DNA of 64,000 nt from Myrica gale. Its lineage: Eukaryota > Streptophyta > Magnoliopsida > Fagales > Myricaceae. Position 1 is the stretch's first letter. Each line of letters begins with the position of its first letter. Under the pieces are notes generated by a model. It was not told the DNA's origin, ran no database searches, and saw only the letters and a list, made by a program, of their open reading frames with translations. Location of the stretch: assembly GCA_963930655.1 (NCBI GenBank), contig OZ005600.1, forward strand, positions 6,513,501-6,577,500, read 5' to 3'. The position numbers and the translations under genes are program-made. This document shows positions 25,105 through 36,119 of this stretch, one piece after another.

Positions 25105-26315
25105 GAAGTCCTTAGATTTACATTTTAAAAAAAAATCAATTCCTAAACTTGTACCACCTTTAGAAATTAATCTCACCGTCAATTGTGCCCAATTCCGTTT
25201 ATGGATTTAACAGACACATCAGCAGTAGCATCCCAGTCACTGCCGACTGGCCTCAAGCACGCTCCAATTTTTATCCGGCTTGACACGTCGTACAGAGGAG
25301 ATAAAAAAAAACCACACAGACTAATGCCATGCCCAAAACGACGCCGCAAGCTCTTAGTTTTCCCAAACCCCAAACACTGCGCAAGGTCTAGGTGTTCTTC
25401 AAGCCCAACGGAAGCAGCTTTTCGACTCTATTTCCCCGAAACTCTAGACTCCGACTGGATTGAAGCTTCTGGTTTTCTTCAGTTTTTGTTCTCTCGCTGC
25501 AGGATCAATTGGATTGAAGCGTCTGGTTTTCTATTCCGCAAGGATCGATTGGGTCAATGTTCTTTCACGAATAGATCTTTTGGTGCACGGGCTAGCCGGC
25601 ATGATTTTTATTACGTGACAAATTAGGGAATGCTGAGGCATCATGTCTTTAAAAATTGAAACGATAACAAAATTCACATTCTCCATTGAAAGTGCTGACC
25701 CGAATCGAAACGATTTGAAAAGGCGATTTAAAATGCGTGCTCATTCTCCATCTATAGCTAGAACAAACAGATCACTTTCCAATTTCAAACAGAAAAAACC
25801 CAATATTCACTTGTCGGTGAACAAACAGATCACCCAGATTTGTGTAGAACAAACACGATGTAATATGTCTTCAACGGAGTACGTTTTCACTTTCATTGGA
25901 ACTTCTCCTTCAGAGTGGCCAGAGTACTGACTGCGATTGTGTCAGCAACGACTTCTTCCCCTTCGATATTCGGTTGAGGAAAGCGGGTTGTGGCTGGTAT
26001 ACGAGGGAGGAGTTTCGAAATCCCCAAATCAAAACGGAGCGTTGGGGTTGTAAGGGGGTGTTGGGACACGACAACGCGGTTCGGCGGGCCAACGGGTCTT
26101 GGTTTTTATCTCCTCCGTACGTCGTTTTGATGACGTTGCCAGCAGAATAAAAATTTGGTGCTTGCTTGAGACCAGCCGACAGGTGATTGGGATGCTGCCG
26201 ACGTGTATGTTAACTCTACAGACGGAATTGGGACACAGTTAACGGTTGGTTTAATTTTAAAAGGTAGTACAAACTTAGGATTAATTTTTTATATATATAA
26301 AAATGTAAACTTATT
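25105..26315. mobile_element. second long-TIR Mutator-like element (about 1.2 kb)
   Basis: Two long inverted arms match across about 130-150 bases. The left arm, about 25110-25250, has tttacattttta, cctaaacttgtaccacc and cccaattccgt followed by agacacatcagcag. The right arm, about 26165-26310, gives the same words on the reverse strand, including cccaattccgt and catacacgtcggcag. The outermost ends and target duplication could not be fixed, so borders are approximate. The interior is GC-richer and has frames (25183-25626, 25896-26150) without recognisable domains. No transposase is seen. Confidence 0.6.
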
Positions 26316-27059
26316 TTACAATAAGAAAATATTGTAGAAACGCCTTCGGCGTAAGCAAAATATTTGAAGTAAGGAATTATTGGATGATTACGTATTGCAG
26401 GGGAAGTGTCAGTAACCACAGTCCCCTAATGGGACGGTGCTTACCTTGGGACCCACGGTCTTATTACCTTCCCTCCCTCCTGACATTGTTTTTGTGTTGG
26501 ACCCCACAAAGCATGGTGGAGAAAAGGCGTGACGTGCGGGAAAAATACGCCTAATCTGGATTTTCATATATACGCCCCATACAGTGAAAGATCTCGTCAG
26601 CGCTTCTCTGAGAGTATCGGCCGTTGGATCATCTGATCCGTTTATCAGAAACTCACGTGGGTGGGTCCCGCTCTTCTATAATTAGACGTAAGACCTTTCA
26701 CGAGGGCTCTGTGGAGGACAACGGGATTTGGCCAACTGGGTTCCGACGCGTGTGCGTCTTAACAGAACAGGTTTGTTGGTGTGGGATTCTTACTCGGTTG
26801 TTTTCTCCTTCGTTTCTCTCAAATGTTCCCCTTCTCCTGTCGTGATGCTTGTCTTAAATACGTCGTGCTCCTCATTATCATATGAGTATGACAACCGCAA
26901 GATCGGAATTCCTCCCATTCTTAAAAACCAATCCCAAGTGTTTCTTCTAATCTTTTGTCACAGCTCATCCAAATTACCACCGCACCCACCTCTCCCTAAT
27001 CCCATTACCCTTAAACCAACCAATCAGCTAGCAGCCTAGCACCTTCTTTTCTCCCCAAC
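26316..27059 (+). other. ZF-HD gene upstream region
   Basis: Promoter side of the ZF-HD gene. A TATA-like catatatac lies near 26566 and ctataatta near 26676. The last 60 bases are pyrimidine-rich leader ending tctccccaac before the ATG. Short frames at 26624-27039 show no domain and are read as 5'UTR or promoter noise. Confidence 0.45.
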
Positions 27060-27740
27060 ATGGACTTAAGCGTGGTATCCTACAATCACGTAACGAAATC
27101 CGAGAATGACAATGACAAAGAAGCTGTCCTCGAACCGATGTTGTCGAGCCCCAAGACGGCTGTTAAAACCGTTGTTAAGTACAGGGAGTGCATGCGGAAC
27201 CATGCGGCTTCCATGGGCGGCCACGCCAACGACGGCTGCGGCGAGTTCATGCCACGTGGTGGAGGAGACTCCCGTGAGTCTCTCACTTGCGCTGCGTGCG
27301 GGTGCCACCGAAACTTCCACATGAGGGAGGTGATCGGCCGTCACTTTTCTGCTCCGACTCCAATGTTGCTGTACAATGCCTGTACCGCCGCGTCCCGTCT
27401 TCATCATCGTTACGATGGTGGTGATCGACGGTCGGAAACGCCTGAGAAAGTGGAGCCCAGTGGGGCAGTGATTAGGGCGGGTACTAGTGCCACCACTGCC
27501 AAGAGGTTTAGGACCAGGTTCACGCAGGAACAGAAGGATAAGATGCTAGAGTTCGCGGAGAGGATCGGGTGGAGGATACAGAGGCAAGATGACGTGGCGC
27601 TCAACCAGTTCTGCTCCGAGCTTGGTATCAAGCGCAATGTGCTCAAAGTGTGGATGCACAACAACAAGAACACTCACCGCCGCCGAGATTCCGCACACCA
27701 GTCACCTCCCTCCCCACCTCCACCGTCGCAACCAGTATAA
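27060..27740 (+). CDS. zinc-finger homeodomain (ZF-HD) transcription factor
   Basis: A single intronless frame of 226 residues, as is usual for this plant-specific family. The N-terminal ZF-HD dimerisation domain spans about residues 40-91, from KYRECMRNHAA to CGCHRNFHMREV, with all expected Cys/His positions (ECxRNHA, HAxDGCGEF, CAACxCHRNFH). The homeodomain-like region spans about 147-209 (AKRFRTRFTQEQKDKM to VWMHNNK), including the ZF-HD hallmark WMHNNK in helix 3. The tail is Ser/Pro-rich. Members act in the nucleus as homo- or heterodimers on ATTA-type sites and are controlled by MIF proteins in flower, leaf and stress programmes. It is at the short end of the family. The precise ZHD number is not assigned. 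Confidence 0.95.
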   Translation: MDLSVVSYNHVTKSENDNDKEAVLEPMLSSPKTAVKTVVKYRECMRNHAASMGGHANDGCGEFMPRGGGDSRESLTCAACGCHRNFHMREVIGRHFSAPTPMLLYNACTAASRLHHRYDGGDRRSETPEKVEPSGAVIRAGTSATTAKRFRTRFTQEQKDKMLEFAERIGWRIQRQDDVALNQFCSELGIKRNVLKVWMHNNKNTHRRRDSAHQSPPSPPPPSQPV

Positions 27741-28621
27741 TCGCGAAGTTTTTTTTGACATTTTATGTTATGTCCCTTTTCTTATTTTTGAGTTATGTCC
27801 CTTTTCTTATTTTTGAGTTTTGACTCGGATTTGTGGCTAGAAAGAGAGGCAAGTATGAGCTAACTAATCAGAAGAGTCACTGCTGGTTAAAATGATTTGT
27901 TGTATTTTATATATCTTTAGTGTGTGATTAATACTCGTGGGAATAGGGTTTCTTGAAGAGAAGCACTGAGAGGGTACAAGAAAAAAAAAAGTGTGGATTT
28001 TGGTTTGTTTTAAGTTTTATTATTCAAACGGTGGTTTAATTCTTCCATTTCAGAGAACAGCACGAGGTGTGAAAACCGTTTGGTACGGGGCATTGGGAGC
28101 TTATGCACATAATTTGTGCCTTTGTGGTAGTTGGGTTCATTGGCACTCGCAACACTTTCACTTTTGCTGTTGTATCGTTTGAAAACCAATGGATATAGGA
28201 ATGTAATAGGCACAGACGCCGGAAGTGGAAGAACGCACTTTGCGACAGATGCATGACTATGGGAATTGAATTAGTGATGGACAAATGTATACAATTTTGG
28301 TGCCGGAGTAATCGAAGTAGATGGTTGTGTGTCCGTTTTAAGAGTTCAGCTGCATGCTTCTGCACCTTTGGTGGGAAGAAAGCAACTCCTCGTTTTCTAC
28401 TTCCAGCATGCTTGGTTGGAAGGAAACCATAATGCATGCCCGAGAAAGGATGTTCGGAAGGATGGGTCTCAAGGACATGACGACTGTGGAAAATCGCCGC
28501 ATTGTTAAGATTAAAATGATTAGACAATAAACTGGGTGCCGAATTTTCAAATTTGCTCCGAATGATCATTGATCTTGATTTGCTTTTCCTTTCCCATCTC
28601 TTTTGCACGCTCCGTGGAGAT
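27741..28621. other. ZF-HD 3' flank
   Basis: The 3'UTR probably extends to about 27990, and it contains a short tandem repeat of a tgtcccttttcttatttttgag-type unit at 27770-27817. A minus-strand frame of 190 codons (28036-28608) is open but shows no domain and has no supporting neighbour signals, so it is not called as a gene. Confidence 0.4.
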
Positions 28622-30507
28622 TAGGGCTGTTCAACCCCGGTGTAGGTATCGGTTTTGACCCATAGCGGTGGCGGTTTCCGGTAATCCTACATTTATATTG
28701 AGCTATTTTTTTAACATATGACGCACATAGAAAATATAAACTCTACACTAATCTAATCCAATCCAAACTAATACAATCTAATTCAATCCAAAATCAATAA
28801 TACAATCTAAGCTAATACAATCCAATCCAAAATTAATAATTTAATCCAAACTAATACAATCCAATCCAAAATCAATAATACAATCTAAACTAATACAATC
28901 CAATCCAAAATAAAACTGTATAGACTAAGTGTGATCTATATATATGTTATATCCAATTATTTATCTTCCCTAATGAATATATAGGCTATTGTACTCAATT
29001 CCCTATTTTTCCTATGGAATCAAAAATTAATTTTTATACTCAATTACCTAAACTTTTTATGATTTGCATCCAAACTACCAATTAAACTATGGATTGGTTT
29101 ACATTCTGCTACCATATCAATTAAGATGATCTCGTCTTTAAAATCAATTTAAAATAGACCATATGTCATAATCTTAACAGATCAAGTTGTAACACAGAGT
29201 TCAAGTATAAACCTATTCATAGATTGTAACAAGTTTTGATAATTTGCAAATTACAAAGTTCAAAAGGTGAAATCAAGCTAAATAGACCAAGAGTAATGCA
29301 CTTGCTTTTAGGAACATTTTAGCATGTACGAATTCCTAGTGGCCTTAGATCTTTGCCCCACAAATCAAAAGCAAGACTTAAGCTAACCCAATATATAAAA
29401 GTATATAGAATCGTTTGAAGGCATGGAGCTCAGAGCTACCCTACAAAAGGGGCACCGCCATGCACAGTCCCTTAACATGCGAATTAATTAAAGGCCATGT
29501 GACATCAAGTGCAAACCCTGTTAATAATGCAACGGTACTAACCACTGAGGCAATATTACATACAACTAATATGCACATTGCACAGCAGCTTACCAGTGCA
29601 GTCATTACTCTACAAATTAAACCATGGCCATCACAACACGAAATGAACAAAACCCAACACGAAATGAACATGTTCGAGCACCAAGATTTAGATTATAGTA
29701 AGTGAAAATAACAAAGTAACCAAACCACAAAACCTAACAAAAACATATTGTGCGCCGGACGGCAGGAGAGGGAGGGCCGGAAGGGAAAGAGGGAGACGGG
29801 AACGAGACTGGAGACTCGGGGAGCTGCTGCGTTAGGGGGGTTGGGCACTCGGCACTATCGGGCGTCGGCAGTGGGCAGGGCCGCGCAGAGTTAGGGGCAG
29901 GGGCTTAGGGCTGGCCGGCTGGGAAAGGGAATGCAGTGGCCACTAGCGACATGCTTTATTATTGACTATTATTATTGGTTGCTAAAATGGACTTTAGCGA
30001 CATGCTTTATTTGTTGCTAGTACTAGCTTGAGCGACCAAATTATTCGTTGCTACGTGGTCATGTCTAGCGACCACTACAGATGGATTGGTAGGTTCTCTA
30101 CTGACAAAGTTGGTTGAACTTCAGAAACAATATACTTTGTCGCTATATTTAATAAATAGTGACAAAATATACTTTGCTTCACTAAAAGCCTTTACCAACG
30201 CTTCATTTGCGACCACTGAGCGACAATCTTATATGGTCACCAGAGTGTTTTGGCAACCAAATTATGTATCTTTACCAACGAAATGGCCGGTCGCTAAAAT
30301 CCATATTTGTTGTAGTGACTGGCGAAAATTCACCCCGGTCCCCAATTAACACTTTCACAAAATGCGCGTTTCACACTTTAACGTTTTTTTTAATAAACCC
30401 GGTTTCCCAGGGTCCAGGTTCCCGGTGCCGGGAAACCCGGGAACCGGGATTACCCCCGGATTTTCAACAAAAATGCAAACCGGCACCGGTGCCACTGAAC
30501 ACCTCTA
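28622..30507. mobile_element. large hAT-like non-autonomous element, copy 3 (1.9 kb)
   Basis: The left end TAGGGCTGTTCAACCCCGG and reverse right end TAGAGGTGTTCAGTGG are inverted repeats of the same style as the MITEs at 5830 and 13876. Flanking 8-mers are gtggagat (28614-28621) and atggagac (30508-30515), matching at 6 of 8. The right subterminal region is packed with GGTGCCGG, GGAACCGG and GGGAACC words. Inside are a 39-bp minisatellite (28757-28912), a purine-rich GC block (about 29755-29935) and a stretch with recurring tagcgac/gtcgcta words (about 29940-30320) that may be a further nested insertion. No transposase frame was found. Confidence 0.55.
28757..28912. repeat. 39-bp minisatellite, four copies
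   Basis: Four consecutive 39-base units begin at 28757, 28796, 28835 and 28874. Each contains ctaatacaatccaatccaaaa with minor changes. The array lies near the left end of the large hAT-like element. Confidence 0.85.
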
Positions 30508-30790
30508 ATGGAGACAATTGTTTTGTTTAAAAAGCGTTTTCTCATAGAAGCACGATGGCATTCTTCTCCTCTTTTCTTTATTTCCTTCTTATTTTGTTTC
30601 CTTTCTATGCAGTTTTGGAGTATTCTTTATATATATATATGTGTATAATGGTCATCTACCGTTATCTACAAGACAAGGAACATGATGTACCACACCTTCT
30701 CCTTCTGCCTGTGTAGACAGTAGATGCTGATCTTTATGGACGTTTGATTCTTCGACCATGGCTTCGGACTCGTTGTATTATGCATCCAAG

Positions 30791-31153
30791 TGTTGGGAAA
30801 AGCGTCACGAAAATTCAAAGAAAGGAACACCAGATTTACGTGGTTCGGCCCCAATCCGGCCTACGTCCACCCCAGAGAGCAATTTTATTAAGAAAGCCTA
30901 AGAAAATTACTCTGCCCGCCCCGATACAATAGTCACACCACCCTCTTTCTCTTCCTCTCTCTTTGCCCAATGCACACGATCTCACGTGCTCACGTGCCTC
31001 TTCTCTATAACATAAGCCTCTTATTTATAGGGAAGAATACAAAGAGAAAACTCTAAGAGAATCCTAGATAAACTAGAAGTAGGGAGCAAGTAGACTTCCA
31101 CAATAAGTCTACTTCTATTCTAAGTCTATCTCTTATGGGTGTGGACCCCAACA
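30791..31153. mobile_element. solo LTR (363 bp)
   Basis: The segment starts TGTTGGG and ends CCCCAACA, the perfect inverted ends expected of an LTR. It is flanked by an exact 5-bp duplication, ccaag, at 30786-30790 and 31154-31158. Within it, acgtggttcggc and a TATA-like ttatttatag (about 31020-31030) are in the usual LTR order. No internal retroelement sequence, primer-binding site or second LTR is present, so it most likely arose by LTR-LTR recombination. The parent family is not identified. Confidence 0.85.
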
Positions 31154-31158
31154 CCAAG

Positions 31159-31799
31159 ATTAATGGATCAGCCGCTGAAGCTTGGGCCACGATCCCAGCT
31201 TGAATTTTGTGTTTGACCAATGCCATAACTTGGCATTCTCTTCTTAAACTTTAGCTAGCTAGTGACTATTCGAGACTTTGTTCATTGTATCATGCAATGG
31301 TATTCGCATTCGAGAGGAGCCCTAGATTCATACTCATAACGTTGACACAATATATATATATATAATAAACAAACCAGCGTTATCACAAACTAATCTCCTA
31401 GATACAGATCCAAAACTTTGTTTAGTTTACTATCTTTGTGTGATATTTTAGGCCTCTCTTTTTTTTCCCCCGAATTGGGCAAAACAATGGGTCTCCGCCT
31501 GAAATGTTTTTAGCCCTATCCTCGATGCATGCCCATCTCTCTTCTTATGAACAACGTCTCAGGAAGACTCACCTATGCTAAACTTTAGTGGGCCTTATAT
31601 ATGCCCAAGAAAAATTGAAGCATAAAGATAGAATTGTCACCAATGAGAACCAAATGAATGATATCAAGCTTCTTTCCCCATCTTGCTATCTAATTCCCAA
31701 CCGTCTAAAAGAAACAAAAGAATCCCAGCCATAAAATTAAACGGTCATGATAGCTCATCTTCTCCACCTCAAAACCGAGGCCAGTTTGCTTTCCCTCCT
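31159..31799 (+). other. NdhT upstream region
   Basis: No separate gene. It contains an (AT)n run at about 31352-31366. The final 115 bases (31683-31799) are in frame with the NdhT start but are probably 5'UTR, because no ATG opens that stretch and the natural transit peptide starts at 31800. Confidence 0.4.
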
Positions 31800-33157
31800 A
31801 TGGCCACCACAGCAGCTCCGCAGGCTTCATGCTCTCTCATACGTCGCAAAGGCCAAAGCGGCGACCACCTAGGAGAAGACTGCCTGAAAATAGGAGTAAG
31901 AACACGAAGTCCAAGAAACAATAGCAATTTGCGCGTCTTTGCATCACAAGGGGGACGCAGACGCCCAAGACCACCACCAGGAGAGTATGACCCAAGACTC
32001 CACTCGGGCACCGGAGATGAAGGTTGGATTGGAGGAACCGCTAGTTCCCAGCAAACAAAACAAAAACTCAACGAGGAGAAGGGTAATGTTTTGGGTGATA
32101 AGTTTGCTGATTTGCTAAACGAGTCCGATTCTCATTACCAGTGAGTCCTCTTCTTACACTATTTTTTTCCCGCTGCTTCGACAACTTTCACAGTTCTGTC
32201 ATGAGAATATTTATGTCCAACTGATCATACTATGAGTTAATGAGTTATGAGTCTATGACTTGCGAGGACTTTGATCTATATGCTTCTTCTTTTGATGAAC
32301 TCCACGCTAAAGAGTGATTTAATCGCAAGTTGGAAAAAGAACTGCAGAAGCTTTTCTAGAACTTTTGGAATTCTTAATGTTAACCTAATAAAGGGGGCTC
32401 TTCCCTTGGTACCGCTTCTTTCTTTTGTTTCTATCTCTTTGTAATAAAGAACTTGCAAGAGACACTCCATTAAAACATATACAGCCCCCTAAGGGCCCCT
32501 TTGGATTTGCAAAAGTTTCCCTTATTTTTCAACTCAATAATGGGGATTAATTAGAGTCATAAATTTTTTCTTTCTTGTCAAGAGTCCCAAGTTGTACATA
32601 TAGGAGTACCATATTGTTTGCTTGGCTGCTGTGAAAACCTAGCAATGTTACTTACCTTCTATGCCAAGCGCATTATACGCACATATGGGTGTCCTACAAG
32701 ACAGTGTTGCTCATTCTAGTTGGGATTAATCAGGTTCTTAGGAGTGCGAGTAGATGCTGATATGGAAGAGATCAAAGCTGCTTACCGGAGGTTGTCAAAA
32801 GAGTACCATCCAGACACCACTTCTCTCCCCCTAAAAGCTGCTTCGGACAAGTTTATGAAGCTGAGAGAAATTTACGATGTACTGAGCAACGAAGAGACCC
32901 GAAGGTTTTATGACTGGACGCTTGCCCAGGAGGCCGCAAGCCGACAAGCTGAGAAAATGAGGATGAAACTGGAGGACCCTTACGAGAAAGAAGTGAGGAG
33001 CTATACGCCCAGGCCGGACCCGGTGGATCGTTTTGGTGGAATGAACATGGAGCTAAGTGATCAAACACTAACAGCCCTCAGCTTTGATATTTTCGTGATT
33101 ATCTTCGCCATTTGTTGTTTCGTTTATGTGATCGTCTTCAAAGCACCAGACTACTAA
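31800..33157 (+). CDS. ndhT: NdhT/CRRJ, J-domain subunit of chloroplast NDH complex
   Basis: Two exons, 31800-32140 and 32734-33157, GT-AG, encode 254 residues. This is close to the Arabidopsis protein. The start MATTAAPQAS opens a Ser/Arg-rich chloroplast transit peptide of about 45-50 residues. A Pro/Arg-rich linker follows. The J-domain lies at about residues 113-175, beginning HYQFLGV; its HPD catalytic tripeptide is intact (KEYHPDTT) and it ends RFYDW. A hydrophobic helix near the C-terminus (about 228-249) anchors it in the thylakoid membrane. In the family, NdhT forms part of the ferredoxin-binding side of NDH, which runs cyclic electron flow around photosystem I. A generic membrane-anchored DnaJ is the only alternative, and the linker and single C-terminal helix favour NdhT. 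Confidence 0.9.
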
Positions 33158-33405
33158 ACTCATCACCAAACAATACCTTGTACTATTTATTCGTGACCTC
33201 TCCTTCCAAGTGCACCATATTAGAAAGTTGATTTTATCTGTTATTTGTTTTATTTTTTATGTCGTGAACAGCAGGAGGGTACTCATGATTAGCAGCCTAG
33301 ATTTCCCCATCGGTAGGATCACTTCAAAACGCCCTTCGGTTACTCGAACTTTAGGCCCAGCGGGCCAGGAAGTGAGAGGCCTGATTAGCCTCTCTAGGAA
33401 CAAAG

Positions 33406-33713
33406 TGTTAAGTCCCACATTAATTACCGATCATTTATTTTGTGCTTCATATATTTGTTGGGTCACTTCTTTTCATTGTCAATTGATTATGAGATGAAAC
33501 TTGGTATGGTATCAGAGCCAACTATTTCTGGGCTTAGACCACTTATTTGTGTTTCTCATTTGTTGTCCACGTGCATGGACCATGTTCATTCGGCCTGCAC
33601 GTGAGGGGAGTGTTAGAGTCTCACATTAATTAAGAACAATTTAATTTTGTACTTCATATACTTTTTTAGCCACTTCTTCTCATTGTCAATTGTTTATGAG
33701 ATGAAACTTGACA
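33406..33713 (+). mobile_element. TRIM retroelement (308 bp)
   Basis: Two direct terminal repeats of about 101 and 103 bases (33406-33506 and 33611-33713) both start TGTTA and share cacattaatta and gagatgaaactt. Directly after the first repeat is tggtatcagagcca (33507-33520), the standard initiator-tRNA-Met primer-binding site. Just before the second is a purine tract gtgaggggag. The flanks are caaag and caaaa, a 5-bp duplication with one mismatch. The tiny non-coding interior makes this a terminal-repeat retrotransposon in miniature. It lies about 250 bases past the NdhT stop and could be in its 3'UTR. Confidence 0.9.
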
Positions 33714-33718
33714 CAAAA

Positions 33719-34193
33719 TTCAATCACCGAGAACCAAGCACTGACGAATTGCCTTTTGATCGATCCCCATTTTTGGCTGTAGATACTAGACAAGAGTTAA
33801 ACCAAAACAAAACCAAACACTGCAGTTTATTCCAAACTTATTTCACGTACGTTGAAACCACCTATGGAAGCCATGAACAAATAAAGAGCATGGCAGCATG
33901 CTGTGAAGGGACTCTTGTAAAGAATAACCAACACAATCTCATTCAGCATCTTCGTCTTCTCACTTTCGAAAGATTGGCTTTTCCTGAGCTCGGCTAACAA
34001 GTAATGGCGAACCTATAACACAGCACCGCAAGTAGGACAAAGGGCTCTGAAGTATTAAGGGCCCCTTTCAATTAGCAGAAAAACAGCAAGCCCTTGGGGG
34101 AGGCAGAGGGAAATGTATACATCTATGGGCTACGTGTAGTGAGTGTTCTAGTTATTGACATCTTCTGTATTGTGTGAGCTGTTGACTGCTTTA
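33719..34193. other. spacer between convergent NdhT and bZIP genes
   Basis: Probably the 3' ends of both convergent transcripts. No reading frame with domain support. Confidence 0.4.
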
Positions 34194-36119
34194 TCAGAAA
34201 TCGGGTTCCTTTTGTTTTATAGCGTTGTTAGCAGATTGGGAATCAGGTTCTCTACTTTTGGTTCTGCGTCGAGTGAAATGCTTCTGCTGCTGCTGTTGGT
34301 GCTGCTGTTGGTGGTACAAACATCGAAGCCTTGCAATTTCTCTCTTTAGCATGTCCTGTTCCACTGTAACAACCGGCAAGCAGCAGAATGGATGACACCT
34401 CAGTCCGTTAACAAATCTTCAAAGAAACTAAGTCCAAAAGAGGGCCATTTTCAGATTTTAATCCCGTAAAATAGATGAGAGGAAAGAAGTCTGTTATGGA
34501 AAAAGAGATGCACAGGCAATATATAAACGTGATGCCAAATTATTTAAATAAAAAATTTATTTTATTCGTTTTTTTGCTTTTCCTTTGGGTAATCACAGAT
34601 GCTAATCGTTTCTAGCTTATAACAAGAAACTTACCATATTTTAGAAATTGCTCCTCTGATAAACTTTCCAACCTTTGCTTGAGGGCCATATTCTCCATGC
34701 CTAAAATCAGATTCTGCTGGTCAAGAAATTCGAGCTCAGCTGAAACTCCGTATCCTTCTACCTGTGAGGTCAAATTGGCTGATATGGTCAAACTCATAGG
34801 TTAGTAAATGCACTTATTCTAAGGTTGATCATTTTAGTTTCTGAAGCCCTTGCCTGCAAAGCTTCGACATTTCTTTCCAGATCAGCTATATACTGAAGTT
34901 TCCTGATGCGGGTCTGTTCAGCAAATTGCCTGTATTTTGTAGGTAATGTAAAAAAGTGGAAGTACTCAAATTGCTACTAATTCCATATACTCTGAAGACA
35001 AATTTTTCAGTAAGGATTCACTTATCTCTAGGTATAGTTCATATTTATTTACTACAACCTCTCGAAACCTGGCCGATACAAGAAGTGGATACAGTAGATC
35101 AACTGCTGCAGACTGTTATCAAGGTAAAAATGTAAAACAATAGAGGGGCCTAAGGTATGAGGAGTGAGGACGTGAGATATATGTAAAGATCAGTGTGGCC
35201 TCACGAAAGTGGTAGCCCTAACAAAAGTACTCTCAAAAGTAGTGCAGATTCTAGACAGGTTTAAATCAATATAAGGGTTAGAAACTTGTTAAAGCATATG
35301 GGATGAGGAAGCAAAATATAAGCTCAGCAGCTCAAGTCAGCTGGATCAACAGTTGGTGCTGCTTTTTTTGTGCTAATGTGAAAATGTAAAGATAATGACA
35401 CTACAAACAAGTGAATTTAGCACATACTGTTTAGCACGTTTTGAATCTGTCCTGGATGCCGAAGGATTTGGATGACAGAAACCACTTTTTATATAAGAGC
35501 CTTCCAGATCTGCTCCATCTTTCTTTGTAATGGCTTGAAATTGCACACCATTATGTTCCTGTGGGGTGCAGGATGATGATGCCATGTTTTTAAAACTAGT
35601 GCCATTACTTGAAAGAGCGTTTGAGCCGGGAACAGAAGTGAAGGATGAACCCCACACCCTGCTCTGACATTCAACAGAACTCTTTGGTGCATACAAGGAA
35701 TAGTGTGCCAAATCTCTATTGTGAATAGAGTTAAGGGGGGGTCCACTAGAAGGTCCAACAGGAATATTTTTTGACTTGTATTGGTCTTCTCCAAAAGCCT
35801 TAGCTGCCCCGTCCAAAAATGCAACAGAGTCACTTGATGAACGTCGGTGACGTCTGCCTATAGGTGTCTCTGGCTCGTCAAGAAGTTCCTCAAGCCAGGA
35901 GGGTTGTTCATCTAATAGGAAGCTATCAGACGAAGTACGTTGGTGGCGTCCTTGTCCCCCTTTAGCCTCTGGCAAACCTTCTGATACAGTAGAAGAACTG
36001 GCAATATAACTAGCATTGGATGGTAAAGTGCACCGGGAGGTGCTTTTAGGTGGAAGTAGGGACTGGCTTCCTTTGTGTGCCGAATTTCTCAAGTGGGATG
36101 AACAATTGGAATTTTCCAT
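34194..36119 (-). CDS. bZIP protein of the At4g06598 type, atypical basic region
   Basis: Four coding exons: 36119-35428, 34929-34854, 34761-34635 and 34363-34194, encoding 354 residues. The N-terminal half is Ser-rich with two similar blocks, RTSSDSFLLDEQPSWLEELL and RRSSSDSVAFLDGA, possible phosphorylation sites found in group E and I relatives. The bZIP region (about 225-305) reads SKRAKQ, QFAEQTRIRKLQYIADLERN, then VSAELEFLDQQNLILGMEN with heptad leucines. The invariant basic-region Asn is replaced by Lys, as in At4g06598-like proteins, so classic ACGT-box binding is doubtful. The tail is Gln/His-rich. Intron 2 has a GC donor (ttgcag|gcaagg, 34854/34853). A 3' splice site ends two bases before the ATG, so the 5'UTR is split. 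Confidence 0.9.

Noticed and set aside
25183..25626. 147-codon frame inside the second long-TIR element
   Set aside because: It starts within the inverted arm and shows no domain; kept only as element interior.
28036..28608. 190-codon open frame on the minus strand
   Set aside because: No domain, no splice or promoter context, odd composition; it lies in the 3' flank of the ZF-HD gene and overlaps its likely 3'UTR antisense.
30744..30932. Short frames across the solo LTR edge
   Set aside because: They cross the LTR boundary and are by-products of the insertion.
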